A stretch of 32,500 nt of DNA from positions 1-32,500 of the forward strand of contig JAHHOT010000180.1 of the NCBI GenBank assembly GCA_018677555.1, written 5' to 3'. Below, piece by piece: positions 18,054 to 27,346 of this stretch (the stretch's first letter is position 1; each line of letters starts with the position of its first letter). The DNA is from Gammaproteobacteria bacterium (lineage in GTDB: Bacteria > Pseudomonadota > Gammaproteobacteria > Steroidobacterales > Woeseiaceae). The translations under genes and the position numbers were made by a program. The notes beneath the pieces were generated by a model, which was given only the letters and a program-made list of their open reading frames with translations, searched no databases and was not told the origin of the DNA.

Positions 18054-18515
18054 ATGGCAATGCAAACCTTCAGCCGCTCGCTGCCGATGATGCTTTATCG
18101 CACGCTTGACGCGGTAATGCCGCGATTCCGTTCGATTTTTGGAGAATTCGGTTTGACGGAGCAACAATGGCGGGTGCTGCGCGTATTGTGGGAGGTCGAC
18201 GGCATCGGCTTCTCCGACCTCGCGGAAACTACGTGCATCCCGGCACCCAGCCTGGTTGGCGTGGTTGACCGGCTGGCGAAAAACGGCCTGGTCGAGCGGC
18301 GCCGCTCCGATGCCGACCGGCGCATGGTTTTCGTGCATGCGACCGAAACGGGCCAGCAGCTCGAGGAACGGGTGCGGCCCGAGGTCGTACGGGCATACGG
18401 CGAACTGCAGGCATCGATCGATCCCGCGGACTGGGAGCGTCTGATCTCCGGCATGGAAGCCATAATCGCGGCTTGCGAGCGCCATGACGAGCGGCGCAGG
18501 GCCATCAACGAATAG
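18054..18515 (+). CDS. Second MarR family regulator, HpaR-like
   Basis: 153 aa; SLPMMLYRTLDAVMPRFRSIFGEFGLTEQQWRVLRVLWEVDG, resembles the MarR at 11404..11877. Confidence 0.85.
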   Translation: MAMQTFSRSLPMMLYRTLDAVMPRFRSIFGEFGLTEQQWRVLRVLWEVDGIGFSDLAETTCIPAPSLVGVVDRLAKNGLVERRRSDADRRMVFVHATETGQQLEERVRPEVVRAYGELQASIDPADWERLISGMEAIIAACERHDERRRAINE

Positions 18516-18528
18516 CAGGTAGACAACT

Positions 18529-19998
18529 ATGAGTGCACAAGAAAAAGCGACCACCGGCAAAGGAATCCGTAATGGCGAGCAATACCTGGAAGGTTTGCGT
18601 GACGGCCGCGACGTCTGGATTCACGGCGAAAAGGTAAAAGACGTAACCCGCCATCCCGGGCTCAGTCGCGGCGCACAGACACTCGCGTCATTCATGGATC
18701 GCCAGTTCGACCCGGCGCTGCAGGACACGATCACCTACGAGGAAGACGGCAACCGCTATGCAACGTCTTTCATGATTCCGAAATCGAAAGACGACGTGGT
18801 CAAACGGGGCGCGGCTTTTTACGAATGGGCGACCTGGTCGAATGGCATGTTTGGCCGCACGCCGGATTACAAGAACGCCTCACTCATGGCGTTCGGCAGC
18901 GCCACAGATTTCCTGGCCGAGGGCAAACCCGAGTATGGCGAAAATATGAAAGCCTACTACGAGTATGTCCGCGATAACGACAAGGTGCTGACCCATACGC
19001 TGGTCAATCCGACCTTCAATCACGCGCAGGCGCAGGAAGGCAAATACAGCGACAAGGTTGCCCTGCAGGTGGTCAGGGAAACGGACGCAGGCCTGGTCGT
19101 GAGCGGCGCGCGTCTGCTGGCAACGCTTGGCCCACATGCCGACGAAATCGAAGTATTTCCGTCGACGCTGTTGAAAGCATCGGAAGAGAACCTGCCATTT
19201 GCCTTCGCTTTCGCAATCCCGATCGGTACGCCCGGCCTCCGACTGATCTGCCGCGACAGCTATGACCACGAGAAGTCGCATTTCGATGCACCGCTGTCCT
19301 CGCGCTTCGAGGAGATGGATGCGGTCGTAACGTTCGACAACGTTCTCGTACCGTGGGAGCGTGTTTTCATGTACCGCGACCCGCTGATGTGCAATCGTGC
19401 ATTTGCCGAGACGAATGCCGTAATTCACATGATGCATCAGGTCGCCTGCGGCAAACTCGCCAAGGCCGAATTCATCGTCGGACTTCTGTGTGCGATGGCG
19501 AAAGCAACCGGAAAAGACAAGGACATGAACATCAAGGGCCAGATTGCGGAGGCAATGTGGATCGCGGAAAGTGTCAGGGCGTTTCGCTACAGCGCCGAGC
19601 AGCAGGCTCACCCGGACCAGCGCGGCAACTACATACCGCTGCGGCGGCCTCTGGATACGTCGCGCAATCTGTTCCCCAAGATGTACCCGCGGCTGGTCGA
19701 AATGGTGCAGCTGCTCGGCTCCAGTTCGTTAATGGCAACGCCCAGTGAGGCCGACCTGACAAACGACATCGCACATGATGTAGGTCAATACTTCCAGACG
19801 GTTAACCTCGACAGCCGCGAGCGCATCGCACTGTTCCGCCTTGCGCACGATGTCGCCGTGTCAGGGTTCGGCAACCGCCAGGCGCTTTACGAACGCTTCT
19901 TCTTCGGCCCGCAAAACGTCATGGCCTCGATCTACTTCGATCTGTACAACAAGGATGACATGATGGACCGGGTAACCGAGCTGCTCAACCGGGAATGA
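18529..19998 (+). CDS. hpaB: 4-hydroxyphenylacetate 3-monooxygenase oxygenase component
   Basis: 489 aa; GEQYLEGLRDGRDVWIHGEKVKDVTRHPGL, FDNVLVPWERVFMYRD, C-terminal GNRQALYERFFFG. Confidence 0.9.
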   Translation: MSAQEKATTGKGIRNGEQYLEGLRDGRDVWIHGEKVKDVTRHPGLSRGAQTLASFMDRQFDPALQDTITYEEDGNRYATSFMIPKSKDDVVKRGAAFYEWATWSNGMFGRTPDYKNASLMAFGSATDFLAEGKPEYGENMKAYYEYVRDNDKVLTHTLVNPTFNHAQAQEGKYSDKVALQVVRETDAGLVVSGARLLATLGPHADEIEVFPSTLLKASEENLPFAFAFAIPIGTPGLRLICRDSYDHEKSHFDAPLSSRFEEMDAVVTFDNVLVPWERVFMYRDPLMCNRAFAETNAVIHMMHQVACGKLAKAEFIVGLLCAMAKATGKDKDMNIKGQIAEAMWIAESVRAFRYSAEQQAHPDQRGNYIPLRRPLDTSRNLFPKMYPRLVEMVQLLGSSSLMATPSEADLTNDIAHDVGQYFQTVNLDSRERIALFRLAHDVAVSGFGNRQALYERFFFGPQNVMASIYFDLYNKDDMMDRVTELLNRE

Positions 19999-19999
19999 A

Positions 20000-20587
20000 G
20001 TGAATTACTGCTCGGCTTGCGGATCCAGGGTATCTCTGCAATCCGTCGAAGGTGACAACCGAAAACGCTTCGTGTGCGTGGGCTGCGGCACAACGCACTA
20101 CCAGAACCCGACCGTGCTCGTTGCATGCTACGTTTGTGTCGGTGAACGCTTTCTCTGGATTCGCCGTGGCATCGCGCCGAAGATCGGCAGGTGGGCCATT
20201 CCGGGCGGCTACATGGAGAACGACGAGACGCCAGAGGAGGCGGCGTGCCGCGAACTGCGCGAGGAAACCGGCCTCGTGCTTACGCCCGACGACCTCGTGC
20301 TGGTCAGCGTCAGCTCCATCCTGCACATGACCCAGACGCATCTCGTATTTCGTTGCCACCTCGACGCGACACCCGCAACAATGCAAACGGCGGAAGCCCT
20401 GGAATGCCGCTGGTTCTCCGAACAGGAGCTGCCGTGGGACCACCTGGCGTTCAGGTCAGTCGAACCACAGATTCGCCAGATGTACCGCTGGCTGCGGCGC
20501 GGTGAGTACGGGATTCGTATTGGCTTCGTCGATCAGAAGCGCAGTCAATATCGTAACTTTCCGCTAGCCAACCGGGAGGCTGACTGA
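20000..20587 (+). CDS. NUDIX hydrolase with N-terminal zinc ribbon
   Basis: GTG start; MNYCSACG...CVGCGTTHYQNP ribbon; Nudix box GGYMENDETPEEAACRELREETGL. Confidence 0.9.
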   Translation: MNYCSACGSRVSLQSVEGDNRKRFVCVGCGTTHYQNPTVLVACYVCVGERFLWIRRGIAPKIGRWAIPGGYMENDETPEEAACRELREETGLVLTPDDLVLVSVSSILHMTQTHLVFRCHLDATPATMQTAEALECRWFSEQELPWDHLAFRSVEPQIRQMYRWLRRGEYGIRIGFVDQKRSQYRNFPLANREAD

Positions 20588-20616
20588 GGTCCTGCCGGAC
20601 AACGCGGCACGATCCG

Positions 20617-22104
20617 TTAAAGCGCAATCCATCCCGTTTTCAATGCTGTGTACTTGTCGAGGGCGTGCAGCGATTTGTCGTAGCCATTGCCGGACTGCTT
20701 CATGCCACCCAGTGGCACGGTTATATCAGTGCCGCCATAACAATTGACGTGCACGACCCCAGAGCGCACGCGCTGCAGCATGCGATGCGCGCGCGACAGG
20801 TTTGCAGTCCACACGCCCGCGGCCAGGCCGTAGTCGGTGGCATTCGCGATTCGAATCGCTTCGTCCTCGTCGTCGAACGGCATCACCGACAAGACGGGGC
20901 CGAAGACCTCCTCTCGCGCGATCTGCATGTCGCTTGCTACGTTGTCGAAGATCGCAGGCGACATGTAGTAGCCGCCTGATTCCTGCAGAATCCGTTCTCC
21001 GCCGCTGACGCATTCTGCGCCACCTTCCGAAGCGATCCGCACGAACTGGAGGTTTTTGGCAAGTTGTTCTTCAGAATTGATCGCACCGACATCCGTCGCA
21101 GCGTCAAGCGGGTCACCGACACGTAACTGCTCCGTGCGTTGCCGGACCCTGGCCACGAAGTCGCGGTGAATCGAGCGCTCGACCAGCAGGCGCGACCCCG
21201 CAACGCATACCTGACCGGAATTTCGAAAGATGCCGTTGACCGCGGCCGATGCCGCCTTGTCCATGTCAGGGGCATCCGCGAACACGATGTTGGGCGATTT
21301 TCCACCGAGCTCGAGATACACGTGCTTGAGATTGGAATGCGCCGAATACCCGAGCAACTTGCGGCCGACAAAACCCGATCCCGTGAAGGCGATGATGTCG
21401 ACGTCATCGTGCAGACCGAGGGCTTCACCGACTACGGCGCCCTTGCCCGTAACGACATTCAACACACCGTCGGGCAGCCCTGCTTCGAGTGCCAGCTGCG
21501 CAAGCCGCAGCAGCGACAGGGATGCTGTTTCCGATGGCTTGACCACGACCGAATTGCCGACAGCCAGCGCCGGTGCAATCTTCCAGGCACCAATCATCAT
21601 CGGAAAATTCCACGGGACGATACAACCGACCACACCCACCGGTTGTCGCAATACCAGGCCGATATTCGCGGGACCCGTCGGCGCGACCTCGCCGCCAATC
21701 TTGTCAACGGCCTCCCCGTAGTAACGAAAGGTGGCGGCGGCACTCCCGGGTTCCGCTTTCAGCGCCATGCTGATTTCCGTTCCGTTATCGCGCACACCGA
21801 GAACCGCAAGCTCGTAGGCATGTTCGTCGATCAACTCCGCGATACGCATCAGGATTTTCTTGCGCTCGGCCGGCGCCCGATTCGCCCACGCGCCGCTCTC
21901 GAAACTCTGTCGCGCGGCGCGTACCGCATCGTCAACGTCGGCCGCGCAACCGTCGGCCACCGTAGTAAGCAAGGTGCCGTTGCGTGGACTGAGGACCTCG
22001 AGTTCGGCGGCATCGCGTGCGGCCTGCTCGCGCCCGCCAATCAGGTGTTTTTGCGGCGGGACTGGTGCGTCGGCAAGCGCGGCAATGCGTTGCGAATCGA
22101 TCAA
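20617..22104 (-). CDS. Aldehyde dehydrogenase family protein
   Basis: 495 aa; [61 protein letters not shown]. Confidence 0.93.
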   Translation of the reverse strand: MIDSQRIAALADAPVPPQKHLIGGREQAARDAAELEVLSPRNGTLLTTVADGCAADVDDAVRAARQSFESGAWANRAPAERKKILMRIAELIDEHAYELAVLGVRDNGTEISMALKAEPGSAAATFRYYGEAVDKIGGEVAPTGPANIGLVLRQPVGVVGCIVPWNFPMMIGAWKIAPALAVGNSVVVKPSETASLSLLRLAQLALEAGLPDGVLNVVTGKGAVVGEALGLHDDVDIIAFTGSGFVGRKLLGYSAHSNLKHVYLELGGKSPNIVFADAPDMDKAASAAVNGIFRNSGQVCVAGSRLLVERSIHRDFVARVRQRTEQLRVGDPLDAATDVGAINSEEQLAKNLQFVRIASEGGAECVSGGERILQESGGYYMSPAIFDNVASDMQIAREEVFGPVLSVMPFDDEDEAIRIANATDYGLAAGVWTANLSRAHRMLQRVRSGVVHVNCYGGTDITVPLGGMKQSGNGYDKSLHALDKYTALKTGWIAL

Positions 22105-22119
22105 GGCGAATCTCCGTGA

Positions 22120-22147
22120 TTGACAATTCCGGGTGGTTCATTATTAT
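22120..22147 (+). promoter_or_regulatory. Candidate sigma70 promoter for the IclR gene (TTGACA-N16-TATTAT)
   Basis: TTGACA at 22120..22125 and TATTAT at 22142..22147 in the divergent ALDH/IclR gap. Confidence 0.5.
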
Positions 22148-22198
22148 CACCGACGTTTCATTTTTTGACAAGCGCGCCACCGGGGCGCCGCGGGACAC

Positions 22199-22963
22199 AT
22201 GCAGACTGTCGACAAAGCGTTTGAATTACTTGGATTTTTTTCCGAGCAGCGGCCGCAGGCCGGGCTCAGCGAACTGGCGCAGGAGAGCGGCTTCGACAAA
22301 GCGACCGTGCATCGCCTGTTGCTGGCGCTCTTGCGGCACGGCGTCGTCGAGCAGGATCCCGGCAACAAACGCTACCGCATCGGGCCTGGCGTCCTGCGCC
22401 TCGCGCGTTTGCGCGAAGCGACCTCGCCACTGGCGTCGATTGGCGCCCCGTTATTGCGCGCGTTGGCGGAACACACGGGCGAGACGGCACACCTGACCGT
22501 GCTCGCGGGATCCCGCCTGTCGACGATCGCCGTCGAGGAGAGCCGGCATTCGAACCGCGTAAAAATGGATCTTGGTGAGGCCCTGCCGTTGCACGCCACT
22601 GCGTCCGGGATGGTCGTGCTCGCATTCGCCGACGACCTGCTGTTCGAGTGTCTGCGCAGTCGAGCGCGGCAAGGCTACACGGGCAACACTGTCACCAGGG
22701 CGGCCGAGCTCGAGCGGCTCGCCGCAAAGACGCGGAGCGACGGTTATGCCACTGCAGAAGGCTGGTTCGAAACGGACGTTTGCAGCATCGCTGCGCCGTA
22801 TTTCGATCAGTTCGGCTGCGTGCGAGGCAGCATTGCCGTGGCCGCGCCATCGACGCGTTTTTCGCCGCAGCAGCAGGCAAGCATACGCAGCGCCGTTGCG
22901 CGCGCTGCCGCCGACATGACGACGCGCAGCGGTGGCGCCGCGCCGGCCGGTATGGCGGCCTGA
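22199..22963 (+). CDS. IclR family transcriptional regulator
   Basis: 254 aa; VDKAFELLGFFSEQRPQAGLSELAQESGFDKATVHRLLLALLRHGVVEQD HTH. Confidence 0.92.
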   Translation: MQTVDKAFELLGFFSEQRPQAGLSELAQESGFDKATVHRLLLALLRHGVVEQDPGNKRYRIGPGVLRLARLREATSPLASIGAPLLRALAEHTGETAHLTVLAGSRLSTIAVEESRHSNRVKMDLGEALPLHATASGMVVLAFADDLLFECLRSRARQGYTGNTVTRAAELERLAAKTRSDGYATAEGWFETDVCSIAAPYFDQFGCVRGSIAVAAPSTRFSPQQQASIRSAVARAAADMTTRSGGAAPAGMAA

Positions 22964-22964
22964 C

Positions 22965-23639
22965 ATGGACGCAACCGCGCTCATCCTCGACTTCGGCGGA
23001 GTGATCTCCAGGACAATTTTTGAAACCCACCGGGACACCGAGAAGGCGCTCGGCCTGCCGCCCGATTCGCTAACCTGGCGCGGCCCGTTCGATCCCGAAT
23101 CCGACCCACTGTGGGCTGCGATGCAGCGCGACGAAATCAGCGAACGCGAATACTATGCGAGGCGTACCGCCGAGGTCAGCGCGATGCTCGACGCCGGCTG
23201 GACCGAAATGTCGCAATTTATTCGTGCGGCGCGTGGCGCGGACCCGGCCTCGATAGTGCGGCCCGAGGCCGTTGCAGCAATCAACGCTGCAAAACGCGGT
23301 GGACACAAGCTTGCCATTCTGTCGAATGAGCTGGACCTGTTTTACGGCGCGGGTTTTCGCGACAGTCTTCCGCTACTCGGCGAATTCGACGTCATCTACG
23401 ATGCAACGCACACCGGCATTCTGAAGCCGAGAGCGCGCGCGTATCGTGACTGCCTCGAACAGCTGTCAGTAACGGCGAATCGATCGGTCTTCGTGGATGA
23501 TCAGATGCGCAACATTCGCGGCGCCAAGGCCGTAGGTATGTACGCCATTCATTTCGACGTTACCCGACCCGCCGAGAGTTTCGCCGAAGCTCTCAAGAAT
23601 CTGGACGAACTGAAGGAACGAGACAATGCGCCCCCCTGA
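22965..23639 (+). CDS. HAD family hydrolase
   Basis: Start MDATALILDFGGVIS at 22965; AILSNE, FVDDQMRNIRGAKAVGMYAIHF. Confidence 0.88.
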   Translation: MDATALILDFGGVISRTIFETHRDTEKALGLPPDSLTWRGPFDPESDPLWAAMQRDEISEREYYARRTAEVSAMLDAGWTEMSQFIRAARGADPASIVRPEAVAAINAAKRGGHKLAILSNELDLFYGAGFRDSLPLLGEFDVIYDATHTGILKPRARAYRDCLEQLSVTANRSVFVDDQMRNIRGAKAVGMYAIHFDVTRPAESFAEALKNLDELKERDNAPP

Positions 23640-24978
23640 GTTTTTCAGCGAACACAACGCCCGGCATTTCTGGCATCCGATGGCGCACCCCGCCGAGATG
23701 CAAAGCCACCCGCCCAAAGTCATTGCGAGCGCCGAAGGCGTGCATGTTACGGATGTCGACGGGCACCGGGTTCTCGACGCCGTGGGCGGTCTCTGGAACG
23801 TCAATCTCGGCTTTTCCAACCAGGCGATCAAAGACGCCATGCGCGACCAGCTCGAACGAATGCCGTATTACTCGGCATTTCGCGGCACGTCCAACACCGC
23901 AGCGGTCGAGTTGTCATTGATACTGCGAGAATGGTTTGAACCGGACGGACTGACGCGCGCATTTTTCAGCTCGGGCGGCTCGGATGCGGTTGAAACCGCG
24001 CTGCGCCTGGCGCGCCAGTATCACCGCGTGCGCGGTCAGCTCGACCGGACCAAGTTCATCAGTCTCAAGCAGGGCTACCACGGCACGCATTTTGGCGGGG
24101 CATCCGTCAACGGAAACGCCAAGTTCCGCCGCAACTACGAGCCCATGCTGCCGGGATGCTTCCACATTCCTGCGCCCTGGACCTATCGTAATCCGTTCGA
24201 CGAACAGGATCCCGCCCGTCTCGCCGAATTGTGCGCCGGACTGCTGGATGCTGAAATCAGGTTCCAGAGCCCGGACACGGTTGCCGCCTTTATCATGGAA
24301 CCCGTACTCGGCGCCGGCGGCGTCATTCCACCGCATGAGTCTTTCATGCCGATGGTGCGGGAAATATGTAATCGGCACGGCGTGTTGTTGATCGCCGACG
24401 AAGTCATCACGGCTTTCGGCCGCACCGGCGCGTGGACCGGGTCACGGCTGTGGGGCGTGCAGCCGGACCTGATGTGTACCGCCAAGGGCATCACGAACGG
24501 CTATTTCCCGTTCGGCGCAACAATGATCTCGGAAAAGGTCGCCGCCGCCTTTGAGGGCAACAAGGACGGGTTTGGCGCGATCGGGCATGGCTACACCTAC
24601 TCCGCTCACCCGGTCGGTGCTGCCGCAGCGATCGCCACGCTTGCCGAAACGGAACGCCTGCAGGTCGCGGAGAATGCACGGCATCGCGGAAAAGAGCTGA
24701 TCGCGGCATGCCGCGGAATGCAGGACCGCCAGGAAATCATCGGCGACGTCCGCGGGCAAGGGCTGATGGTTTGCCTCGAACTGGTGTCCGATCGCGATAA
24801 CAAAACACCGATGGACAAGAAGCGTGTGGACGCCATATTCGAACAGGCGTACGCTGACGGCGTGATGATTCGGGTCTCCGGCAACAACGTAATTTTGTCG
24901 CCGTCGCTGATCGTGACCGATGGCAATATCAGGACGATTGCCGAGACGATCGAAGCTGCAATACGAAAAACGGCCTGA
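23626..24978 (+). CDS. Class III (PLP) aminotransferase, omega-amino acid:pyruvate type
   Basis: 450 aa; FFSSGGSDAVETALRLARQYH, IADEVITAFGRTGAWTGS, CTAKGITNGYFPFGA; 14-nt overlap with the HAD gene. Confidence 0.92.
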   Translation: MRPPEFFSEHNARHFWHPMAHPAEMQSHPPKVIASAEGVHVTDVDGHRVLDAVGGLWNVNLGFSNQAIKDAMRDQLERMPYYSAFRGTSNTAAVELSLILREWFEPDGLTRAFFSSGGSDAVETALRLARQYHRVRGQLDRTKFISLKQGYHGTHFGGASVNGNAKFRRNYEPMLPGCFHIPAPWTYRNPFDEQDPARLAELCAGLLDAEIRFQSPDTVAAFIMEPVLGAGGVIPPHESFMPMVREICNRHGVLLIADEVITAFGRTGAWTGSRLWGVQPDLMCTAKGITNGYFPFGATMISEKVAAAFEGNKDGFGAIGHGYTYSAHPVGAAAAIATLAETERLQVAENARHRGKELIAACRGMQDRQEIIGDVRGQGLMVCLELVSDRDNKTPMDKKRVDAIFEQAYADGVMIRVSGNNVILSPSLIVTDGNIRTIAETIEAAIRKTA

Positions 24979-24983
24979 CCCGC

Positions 24984-26222
24984 ATGGCTGCTCCGACAAT
25001 TCTCCTGATCGGCACTGCCGATACGAAATCGGACGAAATGCTCTACCTCGCCTCCGTGCTTGAATCCGCAGGCGCAATCCCGGCAATAATGGATGTCGGC
25101 GTGCTCGGCGACCCGCCTTTCGAGCCACAGTACTCCAAACACGACGTAGCCGGCGCGATCGGAATGAGCAATCAGGACATCATTGACCTGGGCGACGAGA
25201 ACCGCGCAATGGTCAGGCAGGCAGCAGGCGCCGCCAGGCTGGCTGGCCAGCTCGCCGGCGACAACAGAATCCACGGCATGCTGGCCATCGGCGGATCGAT
25301 GGCCACCGACCTGGCGCTGGACGTCGCCGAAGTGCTGCCGCTCGGGTTTCCGAAGTTCATCGTCTCGACCGTCGCGTTCTCCTCCATTCTGCCACCGGAA
25401 CGTATTTCTCCGGACGTGATGATGATCCTGTGGGCGGGGGGCTTATATGGCCTTAACTCGGTGTGCCGCACGGTCCTCAGCCAGGCCGCCGGTGCAGTCG
25501 TCGGTGCCTGCAAGAGCGTGGAACTGCCAGCGCAGCAAAAGCCGCTGATCGGCATGACGTCACTCGGCAAATCCACCCTGAAGTACATGGTGCGGCTGAA
25601 GCCGGAGATCGAAAAACGCGGTTACGAGCTGGCGGTATTTCACACGACCGGTATGGGCGGTCGTGCCATGGAGGCGCTGGCCACAAAGAAGAAGCTCGCG
25701 GCCGTTCTTGACTTCTCGCTGATCGAAGTCAGCAATCACCGTCATGGCTCCGTCATCAGCGCGGGCAGCAATCGTCTCGAGGCCGCCGGCGCCGCCGGCG
25801 TACCGCAGATCGTGGCGCCGGGTGGAGTGACTCTCGTCGATTTTCGCACCTGGGCCGACGTTCCACCTCGTTTTGCAGACCGGGAAGTGCATACGCACAA
25901 TCGCCTGATCGCCTGCGCGAAACTGACCTCGGAAGAGCGCGTTGAATCCGCACGTTGCATCGCCGAAAAACTGATGAAAGCGACCGGACCGACGGCGTTC
26001 ATCATGCCACTGCAGGGTATTGACGAATGGGACAGGAAAGGCGGGCCGTTTCACGACCCCGCCGGCCTGGCCGCATTCGCTGCGGAAATCCGTAACCGCG
26101 TGAAGCCACCGGTGGAGCTGGCCGAAGTCGACGCGCACATCAACGATGCCGCGTTTGCAGATTGCGCACTGGAAATGCTGGACCGCTGGATAGCCGACGG
26201 TAAAGTAACAAGCGTACGCTAG
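24984..26222 (+). CDS. Tm-1-like ATP-binding domain / UPF0261 family protein
   Basis: 412 aa; LLIGTADTKSDEMLYLASVLESAGAIPAIMDVGV, GMLAIGGSMATDLA, VFHTTGMGGRAMEAL, PLQGIDEWDRKGGPFHDPAG. Confidence 0.88.
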   Translation: MAAPTILLIGTADTKSDEMLYLASVLESAGAIPAIMDVGVLGDPPFEPQYSKHDVAGAIGMSNQDIIDLGDENRAMVRQAAGAARLAGQLAGDNRIHGMLAIGGSMATDLALDVAEVLPLGFPKFIVSTVAFSSILPPERISPDVMMILWAGGLYGLNSVCRTVLSQAAGAVVGACKSVELPAQQKPLIGMTSLGKSTLKYMVRLKPEIEKRGYELAVFHTTGMGGRAMEALATKKKLAAVLDFSLIEVSNHRHGSVISAGSNRLEAAGAAGVPQIVAPGGVTLVDFRTWADVPPRFADREVHTHNRLIACAKLTSEERVESARCIAEKLMKATGPTAFIMPLQGIDEWDRKGGPFHDPAGLAAFAAEIRNRVKPPVELAEVDAHINDAAFADCALEMLDRWIADGKVTSVR

Positions 26223-27343
26223 AACGACAGCCGTTTCGCCTGCTCGCCGGCGAGCACATTGAGGTATGTCGACCAGTAGTCTTCCGCCATGCGCTTTACC
26301 CCGAACCTGCTCGAGGTCCTGGCAGCGCTGGCCCCGAGTCGACGCAACAGCGCATCGTCGTGTGCAAGCCGGGAGATAGCCGCGGCAATTTCCTCCGCTG
26401 ATTCCGTCGGCACGAGCAGTCCATTCACTTCGTTCTGCACGATCTCGGGTATGCCGCCGACGTCGCTGGCGATCACCGGCCGCGCGCTGGACATCGCGTC
26501 GAGTATGGTCGAACCCAGGGCTTCGAAGCGCGACGGTTGTACCAGCACATCCATCTCCTCGTACAGTTCCGCCAGGTCGTCCTGCCAGCCGTTCAACCGC
26601 ACGTTCGGCAGGCCCGCGCACAGGGCCTGCAGCCGGCCGGCATCCGGACCATCGCCGGTGATGACCAGCTCTACCTGTGGGCAACTGCCCAGCAACCGTC
26701 GGGCGACATCAACCAGCAGATCCTGCCCTTTGGTGGCGAAATGAATCGTCCCGATACAGCCAACGACGAAATAGCGATTCGGGCATTCACCACGCCGTTG
26801 GCTGGTGGAAGTACTGACGCAATCGGGGATGGTCGAGACGCTTTGGTGGCTCAGGTAGGCTTTCATCACCGCCGATACGCGGTCGGACACACCGACAACG
26901 CGTGAGGCCCGGGAGAACGACCAGCGCGTTGCGAAATTTACTTTAGGGACGATCGCGGAGCGGCGTGTGACGACGAACGGTATTCCGCGATGTGACAGGA
27001 GCGCACCCGCCGCAACGCCGCTATCGCTGTGCACATGCACGATGTCAGCATGACGGGCGGCTCGCGCCGCCGCCAACGCTGAATTCGACGTCGCGACAAT
27101 CGCGACATCATCAAGCCGTGCCGCAGCCTCCGCCACCGCCGTGCCACGTCGCACGACGACGGTTTGCACAAGGCCGTCGCAAACCGGTTCACGTGCAAGC
27201 GCGCGAACGAGCGCCAGCATCTGGCGCGGACCGCCGCGCATTTCGGCGGTCAGGTCTATGTGCGCAACGCTAAGTTGACAGGCGACGTCGCACGCGTCAA
27301 CGCCGTCGACCGGGTGCGTTTGCTGTTGGGCTCCTTCCAACAC
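26219..27343 (-). CDS. Glycosyltransferase family 4 protein
   Basis: 374 aa; HVHSDSGVAAG, GCIGTIHFATKGQDLLVDVA, SRFEALGSTILDAMSSARPVIASDVGGIPEIV. Confidence 0.88.
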   Translation of the reverse strand: MLEGAQQQTHPVDGVDACDVACQLSVAHIDLTAEMRGGPRQMLALVRALAREPVCDGLVQTVVVRRGTAVAEAAARLDDVAIVATSNSALAAARAARHADIVHVHSDSGVAAGALLSHRGIPFVVTRRSAIVPKVNFATRWSFSRASRVVGVSDRVSAVMKAYLSHQSVSTIPDCVSTSTSQRRGECPNRYFVVGCIGTIHFATKGQDLLVDVARRLLGSCPQVELVITGDGPDAGRLQALCAGLPNVRLNGWQDDLAELYEEMDVLVQPSRFEALGSTILDAMSSARPVIASDVGGIPEIVQNEVNGLLVPTESAEEIAAAISRLAHDDALLRRLGASAARTSSRFGVKRMAEDYWSTYLNVLAGEQAKRLSF

Positions 27344-27346
27344 TGA

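Noticed and set aside
21139-22119. 326-aa ORF antisense to ALDH
   Set aside because: Shadow of ALDH; no motif or RBS.
25560-26684. 374-aa ORF spanning the Tm-1-like/GT4 boundary
   Set aside because: Crosses the ends of two well-supported genes; translation rich in Arg/Gly/Ala without domain signature.
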